The notes beneath the pieces were generated by a model that was not told where the DNA came from, made no database searches, and was given only the letters and a program-made list of their open reading frames with translations. Source: an uncultured bacterium (GTDB lineage Bacteria > Planctomycetota > UBA8742 > UBA2392). Taken from it: a DNA stretch of 11,921 bases. Location: the NCBI GenBank assembly GCA_938014885.1, contig CALLQI010000007.1, positions 1 to 11,921 of the forward strand. The letters are read 5' to 3'. The translations under genes were made by a program, and so were the position numbers. Below, piece by piece: positions 1 through 6,042 of the stretch. Numbering within the stretch: the first letter of the stretch is position 1; each line of letters opens with the position of its first letter.

Positions 1-46
1 TCACCTGCCAGGAGCCGCCAGTGCTAGACCTCGCCTCGCCCGCCGC
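1..46 (+). repeat. 46-bp direct repeat, left copy
   Basis: Bases 1-46 are identical to 1165-1210, and after one mismatch (47 versus 1211) three more bases match. The repeat holds a Shine-Dalgarno AGGAG (10-14), a GTG start (21) and nine codons, which in the right copy begin the BCS1-like ATPase gene. The left copy starts at the first base of the window, so it may extend upstream. Confidence 0.95.
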
Positions 47-83
47 CCTCCCGCCCGCCGCCCCCGCCGCCGCCAAGGAGTAG
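21..83 (+). pseudogene. Truncated copy of the start of the BCS1-like gene
   Basis: A GTG with AGGAG six bases upstream opens a 20-codon frame. Its first ten residues, MLDLASPAAL, match the start of the ATPase at 1185. It then diverges into an Ala/Pro run and stops at 81-83. It could be a gene-start remnant left by duplication or recombination, or a short leader ORF whose end supplies the AAGGAG (75-80) for the next gene. No function can be assigned. Confidence 0.4.
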
Positions 84-87
84 CACC

Positions 88-396
88 ATGCCCAAGACGC
101 TCCCCTCCGTCCTGATCGACTCTATCCGCGCCACGGCGGTGGCCGAGCACTATGGCGAGGCCATCACCTCCGAGTGCGAGATCAAGGGGATGGGCTGGTT
201 CACGGCCCGCCCCCTGCGGCCCTTCGAGTGGGGTGACCTTCGCCCCCGGCTGATCGGCGCGTGGCGCGTGTTCGCGGGTCGCGCGCTGGCGGTTCAGTTC
301 GCGCAGGACATGCCGATGGCCGAGCTGTCCGCATGGCTGGACATGCCGTCCATGTCGTCGACCAAGCCCGCCCCCGCCGACGAGGTGGGGCCGTGA
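88..396 (+). CDS. Hypothetical protein, 102 aa
   Basis: The ATG at 88 has AAGGAG at 75-80, a seven-base spacing, which fixes the start. The product is soluble, with no signal peptide or membrane segment. Its central part is aromatic- and Trp-rich (MGWFTARPLRPFEWGDLRPR around residues 35-54), and a polar Ser/Pro/Ala tail follows. I do not recognise the family. The stop (394-396) overlaps a GTG at 393 in a GTGA junction, so translation is probably coupled to the next frame. Codons are GC-rich in the third position, as expected for a real gene here. It is the first gene of a chain of small ORFs leading to the AAA ATPase. Confidence 0.75.
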   Translation: MPKTLPSVLIDSIRATAVAEHYGEAITSECEIKGMGWFTARPLRPFEWGDLRPRLIGAWRVFAGRALAVQFAQDMPMAELSAWLDMPSMSSTKPAPADEVGP

Positions 397-648
397 CCGC
401 CCCGACGCCGACGCCCGACGCGGCGGCCGTGGCGGCGCGGGAAGCGGCCATCGAAGCGTGGCTCGATCGCGACTACGTCTCGCCGATCGACCTCGCAGAC
501 GCATTCCGCTACGGGTGGGACCGCCCCGACGACGACATGTATGTATTCCGGCGGGCAGCACATTCGCCGTGCGAATCGCGCCGGCCGCACCGCACGCCGC
601 GCCTACGAACGCGCACAAGCCGCCAGCGCGGCGGGGGGTGGGGAGTGA
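393..648 (+). pseudogene. Small hypothetical gene frameshifted by a 4-bp duplication
   Basis: The GTG at 393 overlaps the preceding stop and opens plausible coding (MTAPTPTPDAAAVAAREAAI onward) to about 540. At 537-544 the tetramer ATGT occurs twice in tandem. Downstream, the sensible reading is in the +1 frame (SGGQHIRRANRAGRTARRAY and on), ending at TGA 646-648. The frame that is open from 393 instead gives an Arg/Pro-rich out-of-frame-like stretch. Removing one ATGT joins both halves into an 83-residue protein that ends in a GTGA overlap with the gene at 645, the same junction type used by its neighbours. As written, the 393 frame runs on into the 645 gene and would give a 191-residue fusion. 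A programmed frameshift or a sequencing or assembly error is also possible. Confidence 0.6.
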
Positions 649-968
649 GCGGACTGTACACGATCGGCCACGCCGCGTCTTACGATCGTGGCCTTTCAGA
701 GTCCGCCGCCCAGGGCGAGCGACTGTACAAGCTCGGCCGCATCGAGGCTATCGGCCGTAGAGACGTCCCGCATGGCTACCCCGGCGGCATCGTGTTCCGG
801 TCCATTGCTGACGCCGAACGCAGGATCGCGGAGGAGTACAGTCCAGAGTACGCGGTCTACGAGCTAGAGGCCGATGAGGGCGACTGCGCACCGTCGGAGT
901 ATCCCGGTGCCTACTGGTTGGCCCTACAGACGAGCCGGCCAATCGGCGCAAGGGTGACCACCCGATGA
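645..968 (+). CDS. Hypothetical protein, 107 aa
   Basis: The GTG at 645 lies in a GTGA overlap with the restored upstream gene and has a purine-rich GGGGA just before it. The product starts MSGLYTIGHA. It is acidic towards the C-terminus and contains a segment (about residues 40-80) pairing FRSIADAERRIAEEY with YAVYELEADEGDC, reminiscent of small phage proteins that format or display a value. I do not recognise a family. It is soluble, with no signal peptide. It ends in an ATGA overlap (965-968) with a small membrane-protein gene. Because the broken gene upstream is in the same frame, a fused product starting at 393 is formally possible, but the junction pattern favours a separate start at 645. 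Confidence 0.65.
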   Translation: MSGLYTIGHAASYDRGLSESAAQGERLYKLGRIEAIGRRDVPHGYPGGIVFRSIADAERRIAEEYSPEYAVYELEADEGDCAPSEYPGAYWLALQTSRPIGARVTTR

Positions 969-1141
969 CCACGCCCCGCCGCCCCGCCCCCGCCATCCTC
1001 GCCGCCTACGTCGCCGGCCTGCTGATCGGCTGGGCCGTGACGCTGGCGGCCGTGGCCGCAGAGCCGCTGCTGCCGTGCGCCGTCCCGCGCGCGACGACGG
1101 CGGGCGGGACGGCGGGGGCGGGGGTGGGGGTGGCCGAGTGA
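965..1141 (+). CDS. Small single-helix membrane protein, 58 aa
   Basis: The ATG at 965 overlaps the previous stop in ATGA, and the frame runs 58 codons to TGA 1139-1141. Residues about 11-32 (ILAAYVAGLLIGWAVTLAAV and flank) form one hydrophobic helix. A positively charged N-terminus (TTPRRP) precedes it and an Ala/Gly-rich tail follows. The layout fits a small inner-membrane protein of phage accessory or lysis-type regions, but no family is recognised and no holin function should be assumed. It lies directly upstream of the membrane-anchored AAA ATPase, so the two could act in the same membrane, which is inference from position only. Confidence 0.55.
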   Translation: MTTPRRPAPAILAAYVAGLLIGWAVTLAAVAAEPLLPCAVPRATTAGGTAGAGVGVAE

Positions 1142-1191
1142 CGCCGAGCGTAGCCCGCCTCAACTCACCTGCCAGGAGCCGCCAGTGCTAG
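1138..1191 (+). CDS. Possible 17-aa leader ORF before the ATPase gene
   Basis: A GTG at 1138 overlaps the preceding stop (GTGA, 1138-1141) and reads 17 codons to TAG 1189-1191. This reading crosses the Shine-Dalgarno and GTG start of the BCS1-like gene at 1185. Its last codons lie inside the 46-bp repeat, and the left copy of the repeat would terminate the same frame. It may carry ribosomes onto the ATPase start by coupling. It is too short to be supported by composition and could be chance. Confidence 0.22.
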   Translation: MTPSVARLNSPARSRQC

Positions 1192-1210
1192 ACCTCGCCT
1201 CGCCCGCCGC
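1165..1210 (+). repeat. 46-bp direct repeat, right copy
   Basis: Identical to bases 1-46, at an offset of 1164 bases. It carries AGGAG (1174-1178), the GTG start at 1185 and nine codons of the AAA ATPase. Recombination between the copies would remove the four small genes between 88 and 1141 and leave a single intact ATPase start. Confidence 0.95.
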
Positions 1211-2516
1211 ACTCGTCAACGGCCTCATCCTCGCCACCAGCGCGGCCCTCGTCGTGGCGCTGCGGTCAATCCCCGCGACCGTCTACCGCTGGGCCCGGCG
1301 CCGCCTCATCATCACCGTGCTGGTAGACGACCGCGATGAGGCGTTCGGCTGGATCGAGCAGTGGCTGGCGGCCCAGCCGTACACGTCGACCGCGCGCCTG
1401 CTAGCCCTACGCACTCGCAGGGCGGCCGGTGACGAGTCGATGCCGCAGCCGTACCTCACGCTGGCGCCGGGCCTACATGCGCTGCGGTACCGCGGCCGCT
1501 GGCTGGCGATCACGCGCAACCGCCAGGAGGGCAGCGGCCCAGGCGGCATGGCGGTCGTGAAGGAGTCGTTCACGCTGGCGCTGGCGGGGCGACAGCGGAG
1601 TGTCGTCGACGACTTCATCGCGGACGTGAGAGCGCTGGCCGCTCCGCCACCGGGCCCGCGCACGCGGCTGTGCTTCGCGCTGTGGTCGGAGTGGTCGTCT
1701 CCGAAGGATCGCGCGCCGCGCCCGCTGTCGTCGGTCATCCTGGCAGGCGACCTCGTGGGCGAGCTCGAACGCGACGTGGCCGCCTTCCTGGCAGCCCGCG
1801 ACTGGTACGCCGAGCGCGGCATCCCATGGCGGCGGGGCTACCTGTTGCACGGCCCTCCGGGTGGCGGCAAGACGTCGATCGTGCAGGCGCTCGCCTGCCA
1901 CTTCGGCCTGACCGTTCACGTCCTGTCACCGGCGGCGGAGGAGTCCGACGAGTCGCTGCGCCGCCGCGTGTTCGCCGTGCCCGAGCGCTCGATCCTGCTG
2001 ATCGAGGACGTCGACAGCGTCTTCGTTGGCCGTGACAAGCAGGCAGCCGCGCCGCGGGCGGACGGCAGCACCGAGACGCCGCCCCCTGGCGTGACGTTCA
2101 GCGGCCTACTGAACGCGCTGGACGGCGTGGCGGCGGGAGAAGGCGTGCTCGTCTTCCTCACGACGAACCACCGCGAGCGGCTAGACCCGGCGCTGATTCG
2201 GCCCGGCCGCGTGGATGTCGACCGCCACATCGGCTACGCGACGCCGGAGCAGGCACGGCGGTTGTGGCTGCAGTTCTACGGAGCGACGGAAGACGCCAAC
2301 CACGTCGCCCGCGTCGCCGACATGGTGGCCGCTGTCATCGCCGAGCGGCGCGTCGCTGCCAGCATGGCTCAGCTGCAGGGCTACTGCCTGCGCCATCGCG
2401 GCTCGCCGGTCAGTGCGCTGATCGAGCTGAAGGATGAGCTGCAGCCGCACGCCGCGGCTGCAGGCAAGCGGCAGGCCGTGGCGGGCGAGCGGCGGAACGG
2501 GACGGCCCGCCTGTGA
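1185..2516 (+). CDS. BCS1-like membrane-anchored AAA ATPase
   Basis: A 443-residue AAA ATPase of the BCS1 type, a family known in mitochondria as a chaperone that moves folded Rieske protein across the inner membrane. The start is GTG 1185 with AGGAG six bases upstream. A hydrophobic helix at about residues 10-30 fits the N-terminal anchor, and residues about 35-180 fit the BCS1-specific region. The AAA module follows: GIPWRRGYLLHGPPGGGKTS (Walker A, 223-230), LLIEDVDSVF (Walker B, 271-280), TFSGLLNALDGV (304-315), sensor LTTNH (325-329), and LDPALIRPGRVD with the expected arginines. All core ATPase residues look intact. Prokaryotic BCS1-like proteins are poorly understood, so the substrate is unknown. 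The stop overlaps the next start (GTGA, 2513), coupling it to a proteasome-fold protein. That suggests, but does not show, an ATPase-peptidase partnership. Confidence 0.9.
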   Translation: MLDLASPAALVNGLILATSAALVVALRSIPATVYRWARRRLIITVLVDDRDEAFGWIEQWLAAQPYTSTARLLALRTRRAAGDESMPQPYLTLAPGLHALRYRGRWLAITRNRQEGSGPGGMAVVKESFTLALAGRQRSVVDDFIADVRALAAPPPGPRTRLCFALWSEWSSPKDRAPRPLSSVILAGDLVGELERDVAAFLAARDWYAERGIPWRRGYLLHGPPGGGKTSIVQALACHFGLTVHVLSPAAEESDESLRRRVFAVPERSILLIEDVDSVFVGRDKQAAAPRADGSTETPPPGVTFSGLLNALDGVAAGEGVLVFLTTNHRERLDPALIRPGRVDVDRHIGYATPEQARRLWLQFYGATEDANHVARVADMVAAVIAERRVAASMAQLQGYCLRHRGSPVSALIELKDELQPHAAAAGKRQAVAGERRNGTARL

Positions 2517-3067
2517 CGTGCGTCGTGGGGATCGAGGCGGGCGCCGGCCGCGTGGTGCTGGGTGCCGACAGCGCGTCCGTCTCCGGCGCCACCGTGCTTC
2601 GGTCGGCCACCGCCAAGGCGTTCACGGCGCACGGCATCGGCTACGCATGCGCCGGCAGCTGGCGACTGATCAACATCCTGCGTCATTCGTTCGTGCCACC
2701 AGAGCACCCAGAAGACTGCGCGCCCGACGAGTACCTGGTGGTCCACTGGACGGCCGCACTGCGCGCCCATTTGACCGATGTCGGCGCCCTGAAGAAGAAC
2801 AGCGAGGTACACGGGACAAACGGCGGTCAGGCGTTGATCGCCTACCGCGGCGGGCTCTACATGCTGGACTCGGACTTTCAGATCGCTCGCGATCTACCCG
2901 GCTACATGGCCGCCGGCGCCGGCCGCGACTACGCGCTGGGCAGCATGGCGACAACGGCCACGCTTGGCCTGTCGGCGGCGCGGCGGGTCGCCCTCGCGCT
3001 GGAAGCGGCGGCCGAGCACAACTACGCGGTGCGCGGGCCGATGGTGGTGGTTGAGGTGGGGGCGTGA
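2513..3067 (+). CDS. Proteasome/HslV-fold Ntn-hydrolase-like protein
   Basis: A 184-residue protein with the layout of 20S-proteasome beta and HslV subunits. It begins M-T-C-V-V-G, so removal of Met exposes a Thr at position 1, the nucleophile in this superfamily. Without the Met, GRVVLGADSAS places an Asp at 18 and SATAKAF a Lys at 34. These match Asp17 and Lys33 of HslV with one extra turn residue. A glycine turn and helix follow late in the protein (YMAAGAGRDYALGSM, 131-145), aligning with the IGSGGPYA region of HslV, but with Ala in place of the usual Ser. The C-terminal part (helix, then PMVVVEVG strand) also fits. Length is close to HslV. Similar Ntn-like proteins occur in phages, from memory. 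It overlaps the AAA ATPase gene by 4 bases. Peptidase activity is plausible but unproven. Confidence 0.8.
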   Translation: MTCVVGIEAGAGRVVLGADSASVSGATVLRSATAKAFTAHGIGYACAGSWRLINILRHSFVPPEHPEDCAPDEYLVVHWTAALRAHLTDVGALKKNSEVHGTNGGQALIAYRGGLYMLDSDFQIARDLPGYMAAGAGRDYALGSMATTATLGLSAARRVALALEAAAEHNYAVRGPMVVVEVGA

Positions 3068-3092
3068 CGCCCGCAGTAAACGGAGGAATCGA

Positions 3093-3473
3093 GTGACTAC
3101 TTCGCCCGCACGTGCGCCTCGCCCGATGGGCGACATGCCAATTGCCAGCCGCTCGCGTCACGAACTCATCGCGCTGTTCCGGTGGTACGGATTCACCGAC
3201 GCCGAAGGGCATCCGCTCACCAACTGCCTGGACTTTCAGGAGCTGCTAGACCGCGCGTGCGGCGCCACGTCCGACTCCGGCGATGCCGCTGTCCCGCCGC
3301 TCTTTCCACCTCTGCTGATCGAATTGCATGAAGTGGACTGCGTGCGATGGATCGTCAGCGTCGGCGGCTACAACCCGGAGCCATCCGAAGGCATATGGTG
3401 CGCCAATCGGGAAGAGGCCGAGCGGTGCGTCGACATCTTCTCCCGGCTGCTTGCTCCGCGGCGCCACCGCTGA
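3093..3473 (+). CDS. Hypothetical protein, 126 aa
   Basis: The GTG at 3093 is preceded by GGAGGA (3082-3087) at a five-base spacing, which decides this start over in-frame codons upstream that would overlap the Ntn-hydrolase gene. The protein has a short flexible N-terminus, an amphipathic segment (HELIALFRWYGFTDAEGHPL, about 23-42), and a C-terminal half with LIELHEVDCVRWIVSVGGYN and EEAERCVDIFSRLL. The second half looks like a small alpha/beta fold. No family is recognised. It follows the ATPase/peptidase pair after 25 bases, so it may share their transcript and is a candidate partner. It ends convergently with the minus-strand gene at 3535-3789. Confidence 0.7.
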   Translation: MTTSPARAPRPMGDMPIASRSRHELIALFRWYGFTDAEGHPLTNCLDFQELLDRACGATSDSGDAAVPPLFPPLLIELHEVDCVRWIVSVGGYNPEPSEGIWCANREEAERCVDIFSRLLAPRRHR

Positions 3474-3497
3474 CGATGACCGCCTGCCCCGTCGCCC

Positions 3498-3517
3498 GGC
3501 CCGTGATCTTTCGGGCC
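3498..3517. terminator. Weak hairpin between convergent genes
   Basis: GGCCCG (3498-3503) pairs perfectly with CGGGCC (3512-3517) across an eight-base loop. It lies in the 61-base gap between two converging genes, where a bidirectional terminator is expected. There is no clear T-tract on either side and the stem is only 6 bp, so this is tentative. Confidence 0.3.
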
Positions 3518-3534
3518 ACTGGCGCGAGCCGGAG

Positions 3535-3789
3535 TCACGACGAGTCGCCCTTCGCCTCGTCGTCTCGCTGCTTGTGCGAGCGCCGTTCGCGCGACACGAT
3601 GACGGTTCGGCGGGCACCCGGAAAGACCCTGTGCGCGTCCGACATGTTGATCTGCTTGGCCTTGCCCTTCAGCGCCTTTTGCAGAAGCGCCGAGGGATGC
3701 GACTTGGCGGCATCGCTGCCGTCTGCTGTCGTCTTGGACTTCGACTCACCGCTTCCTTCGGTCGTGGCGTCATCCTTCCCTGAGTCCAT
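3535..3789 (-). CDS. Small charged hypothetical protein, 84 aa
   Basis: The minus-strand ATG at 3789 has AGGGAG about seven bases upstream, good support for a real start. The N-terminal 30 residues are polar and Ser/Asp/Lys-rich. The centre (SALLQKALKGKAKQINMSDA, about 33-52) is a basic helix, then comes a short beta-like segment (RRTVIVSRERRSHKQRDDEA), giving a highly charged product. There are no membrane segments and no cysteines. I do not recognise it; nucleic-acid binding would fit the charge but is a guess. It is transcribed away from the membrane-protein gene at 3825, with only 35 bases between the two starts, so any promoters must overlap the leaders or coding ends. That divergent pairing hints at joint control. 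Confidence 0.6.
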   Translation of the reverse strand: MDSGKDDATTEGSGESKSKTTADGSDAAKSHPSALLQKALKGKAKQINMSDAHRVFPGARRTVIVSRERRSHKQRDDEAKGDSS

Positions 3790-3824
3790 CTGGCGGCTCC
3801 CTGTAGATTACTGGAGGTCATCGC

Positions 3825-4322
3825 GTGAGCACCGAGCCCCATTCCGCGCCGGAACATCATCGTCTGCTGCTTCAGCAGTTTGCTGCCACGCTGCAAATGC
3901 AGACCTCCGTCAACCTTGCACTCGACTCCAAGCTGAGCACCCTGCTCCAGTCGAGCACAGCCGTATCACTGCTGATCGCGGTGCTTTCGACATTTGGAAC
4001 GACGGGCGTCACCACGGCCCCGGCGGCCGTGGTCTTCGGGGTGATTCTCTTGACCTATGTTGGTCAGTTGATGGTCGTGCTGCATGGCTGGCTGCCTCGG
4101 TCCTACGGCGTGCCGGACGTGACGAGCCTGGAGGAGTTCGACGAACTGCTGAATGGCACGGAAGCCGACACCATGGTGATCTTCCTGGGAAAGCATCGAG
4201 ACGCGCTCAGCGGCTCGGACGCGATGAACACCCGAAAGGCGAAGAGCATTCGCCGTGGGGTGTGGTTGTTGGCCGTGCAGATCGTGCTTGTCCTGGTTCT
4301 GGTGGGCATCAGCATCTGCTAG
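3825..4322 (+). CDS. Three-helix membrane protein, 165 aa
   Basis: The GTG at 3825 has GGAGG (3813-3817) seven bases upstream. The N-terminal 35 residues are soluble (VNLALDSKLSTLLQSSTAVS marks the entry to the first helix). Hydrophobic helices lie at about 38-57, 66-89 and 145-164. Between the second and third is an acidic soluble loop (TSLEEFDELLNGTEAD), followed by NTRKAKSIRR at the membrane edge. The D-x-K before the first helix and N-x-x-K-A before the last resemble the arrangement in SLATT/PycTM-type small membrane proteins, some of which are effectors of antiviral systems. The resemblance is to general layout, not a confirmed match, and no nucleotide cyclase or sensor gene lies beside it. 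It could equally be an uncharacterised envelope protein. It converges with the minus-strand operon ending at 4385. Confidence 0.75.
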   Translation: MSTEPHSAPEHHRLLLQQFAATLQMQTSVNLALDSKLSTLLQSSTAVSLLIAVLSTFGTTGVTTAPAAVVFGVILLTYVGQLMVVLHGWLPRSYGVPDVTSLEEFDELLNGTEADTMVIFLGKHRDALSGSDAMNTRKAKSIRRGVWLLAVQIVLVLVLVGISIC

Positions 4323-4384
4323 GTTGCCGAGACGCATCCTCCACCGCCACCGCACCGTCACCGCGCCAGCACGCGGCCGAGCGG

Positions 4385-5047
4385 CTAGGGGCGGGTGCAG
4401 ACGGTGAGGCGTACGTCGTCAACGTTCCACCAACCAGCGTAGTACGAACTGTCGTTGAACACATGGAACTCAATGACTACCCGTCGCGAGTTCGCCTCGA
4501 TCGCCTTAGAGCCGAAGTCAACAGTTCGCTCCCTCCACTCCATCCTGGTCTCACCGACCCCCTCCGAGTAGAAGCCGAAGAGGGTATGCCGAATGATACC
4601 TCCGCCTACGGGCGTAGGGGTCGCATTGCTCGGAGCATCGCGAACGCTGGCGGAGAAGTAGTCACCCCGAGTCGCTCCAGCTGTGAGGCCCCACACTGCG
4701 AAGGTAAGGGCAGCCGATACAATCGAGTCAGGGGCTGGCAGTGTAATGGGATCGCTTGTTGCGTAGAGCGAGACACCACTACCCTGACCGAATCCGAGAT
4801 AGTGATTGCCCTCGAAAGCCGTAAGCAAAGGGCCGCTCTTGCGGCGGCCAACACTTTGACTGGAGAAGGCCCAACCGCCGTCCGCTTCAAGCCCCCCGTT
4901 CGGTGCCAGATCGCGGCATTCTGGCTGGCCTGGATTCCGCAGGACCGATGGCATGTAGACCCGATTCCGTTCCTCCATGGCTTGAGTTACCAGGGGAATA
5001 AGCATCAAGACGATGCCGGCGATCATCGCTACCATGCGTCGCTTCAT
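4385..5047 (-). CDS. Secreted Chloroflexota-type surface protein, 220 aa
   Basis: The start at 5047 (MKRRMVAMIAGIVLM) is chosen because GGAG lies six bases upstream and a signal peptide begins at once. An in-frame start ten codons earlier lacks this. Residues about 5-23 are the signal helix, followed by the segment YMPSVLRNP (31-39), typical in style of Chloroflexota secreted proteins. The rest is beta-rich, with DSIVSAALTFAVWGL in the middle and WWNVDDVRLTVCTRP at the end, consistent with a jelly-roll carbohydrate-binding-like fold. It is a paralogue of the gene upstream (5096-5941), with the same order of signal, YxPxV motif, DS(I/V)VSA strand and W-x-(V/I)-DD-(V/I) end. It is last in the minus-strand operon. 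It lacks the TPGAPSR tail that ends both upstream proteins. Ligand and role are unknown. Confidence 0.8.
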   Translation of the reverse strand: MKRRMVAMIAGIVLMLIPLVTQAMEERNRVYMPSVLRNPGQPECRDLAPNGGLEADGGWAFSSQSVGRRKSGPLLTAFEGNHYLGFGQGSGVSLYATSDPITLPAPDSIVSAALTFAVWGLTAGATRGDYFSASVRDAPSNATPTPVGGGIIRHTLFGFYSEGVGETRMEWRERTVDFGSKAIEANSRRVVIEFHVFNDSSYYAGWWNVDDVRLTVCTRP

Positions 5048-5048
5048 A

Positions 5049-5121
5049 CTGTCTCCGTACTCATAACCGGCGGCCAACCGTCACGGCGGCGAGCCTCACC
5101 TACTCGGAGCCCCAGGCGTGA
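5049..5121 (-). repeat. 73-bp gene-junction repeat, copy 1
   Basis: Aligns without gaps to 5970-6042 with 60 of 73 bases identical by my count. Read on the minus strand it holds the last codons of the 5096-5941 gene (encoding TPGAPSR), its stop, the intergenic spacer, and the GGAGACAG that serves as ribosome binding site for the gene starting at 5047. The flanking coding sequences are not repeated. Confidence 0.9.
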
Positions 5122-5941
5122 GTCGAGATTCGATGTCAATGTCCACGCGATGAATTGGCGGACGATTGCTTTCGCGTATGCACGCCGTGATTTGAATGTC
5201 GTCGATGCGCCATCTGGAAACAGTGCGGTCGCCATCGGGATCGTTGCCGACGAATCGAATGGCGACGGTATCCCAACGGCGACCTGCTGTGCGATAGCCG
5301 CGCACAAAGGGGCCAAGGTCGATCGATCGAGGCGTCCAATCGGTTGTGGAGTCGGCTCGCGCATTGGGCAGGGGGTCGATCACCAGTGTCTCGATTACCG
5401 GGCCCGAACTATTGCTGCCCGGCAACCCGATGACCTCGACGTTGAGACTGTCTCGCGGTGCAGCGCTGTCCGAACTCATCTTGTACCAGAAGTCCAGAGT
5501 GGCGGACACAACGCTGTCATCGGTTCCGACTCCCACTCCTACTCTTGGGAGCACCCAGCCGTACCACATCGAACCATCACCCACGAAGCTAACTGCCGTG
5601 CTCCCATTACGCGACGTACTTGCATCCACGCGGAGCAAAATGGCCCTGCCCTTTGTCGCGACTATCCAGTGGGAGCCGGCGAACAAGCCACTGAACACGC
5701 CTTCAGATGGAAAGAGTTCGACCCCTGCTGGTCCCAGGTTAAGGCCAGTCCATGCCGTTTCAAGGGACGGATCCTCCAGCCACGTACCGCATGTGACTGG
5801 GTCAGGGGTTGGGGTTGGGTCGCGTCGGACATAAGGCAAGTAGGCCCGGTGCTTCATCTCTCCCTGGGCCCTCACCACCAGCGGCCACAGCACTGCGCCC
5901 ACAGCGACGGCGACGACCGCGACGATGGCAGCACTGCGCAT
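5096..5941 (-). CDS. Secreted Chloroflexota-type surface protein, 281 aa
   Basis: The start at 5941 (MRSAAIVAVVAVAVG) is chosen because AGGGGGA lies just upstream and a signal peptide follows. An in-frame start 19 codons earlier would bury the signal. The signal helix covers about 3-25 with a likely cut after VRA. Then comes YLPYVRR (34-40), a PTPTPDP linker (42-48), a Cys and a beta-rich domain with repeated Ser/Asp/Gly turns and W-x-x-DD-I near the end, probably a jelly-roll fold. A 28-residue tail ending TPGAPSR extends past the point where its paralogue at 4385-5047 stops. It is likely exported and displayed or released. Codon use is less GC-biased than in the flanking replication genes, suggesting a host-derived origin. 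It is the middle gene of the operon, with gaps of 75 and 48 bases to its neighbours. Confidence 0.8.
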   Translation of the reverse strand: MRSAAIVAVVAVAVGAVLWPLVVRAQGEMKHRAYLPYVRRDPTPTPDPVTCGTWLEDPSLETAWTGLNLGPAGVELFPSEGVFSGLFAGSHWIVATKGRAILLRVDASTSRNGSTAVSFVGDGSMWYGWVLPRVGVGVGTDDSVVSATLDFWYKMSSDSAAPRDSLNVEVIGLPGSNSSGPVIETLVIDPLPNARADSTTDWTPRSIDLGPFVRGYRTAGRRWDTVAIRFVGNDPDGDRTVSRWRIDDIQITACIRESNRPPIHRVDIDIESRLTPGAPSR

Positions 5942-5969
5942 GCGATCCCCCTTCGAACTCGCGACCGAT

Positions 5970-6042
5970 CTGTCTCCACACTCGCAACTGGCGGACAACC
6001 TTCACTGCGGCGGAATTCACCTACTCGGAGCCCCGGGCGTGA
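5970..6042 (-). repeat. 73-bp gene-junction repeat, copy 2
   Basis: Matches 5049-5121 over the full length, with about 13 mismatches and no gaps. On the minus strand it spans the last codons of the 6017-6589 gene (again TPGAPSR), its stop and the start of the spacer before the 5941 gene. The two upstream genes share no other obvious similarity, so the junction itself was copied. Confidence 0.9.

Noticed and set aside
393..968. A single 191-residue fused protein
   Set aside because: The middle section is Arg/Pro-rich out-of-frame-like sequence and the 4-bp duplication explains the fusion better. It is kept as a frameshifted gene plus a separate gene at 645.
3790..3800. GGAGCCGCCAG (minus strand) shared with the RBS region in the 46-bp repeat (11-21, 1175-1185)
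   Set aside because: Eleven GC-rich bases around a Shine-Dalgarno can match by chance, and the spacing to the start differs by one base.
5049..6042. The 73-bp junction repeats as integron attC sites
   Set aside because: They overlap gene ends as attC sites do, but no RYYYAAC/GTTRRRY core boxes or matching inverted L/R boxes are present, and no integrase gene is seen.
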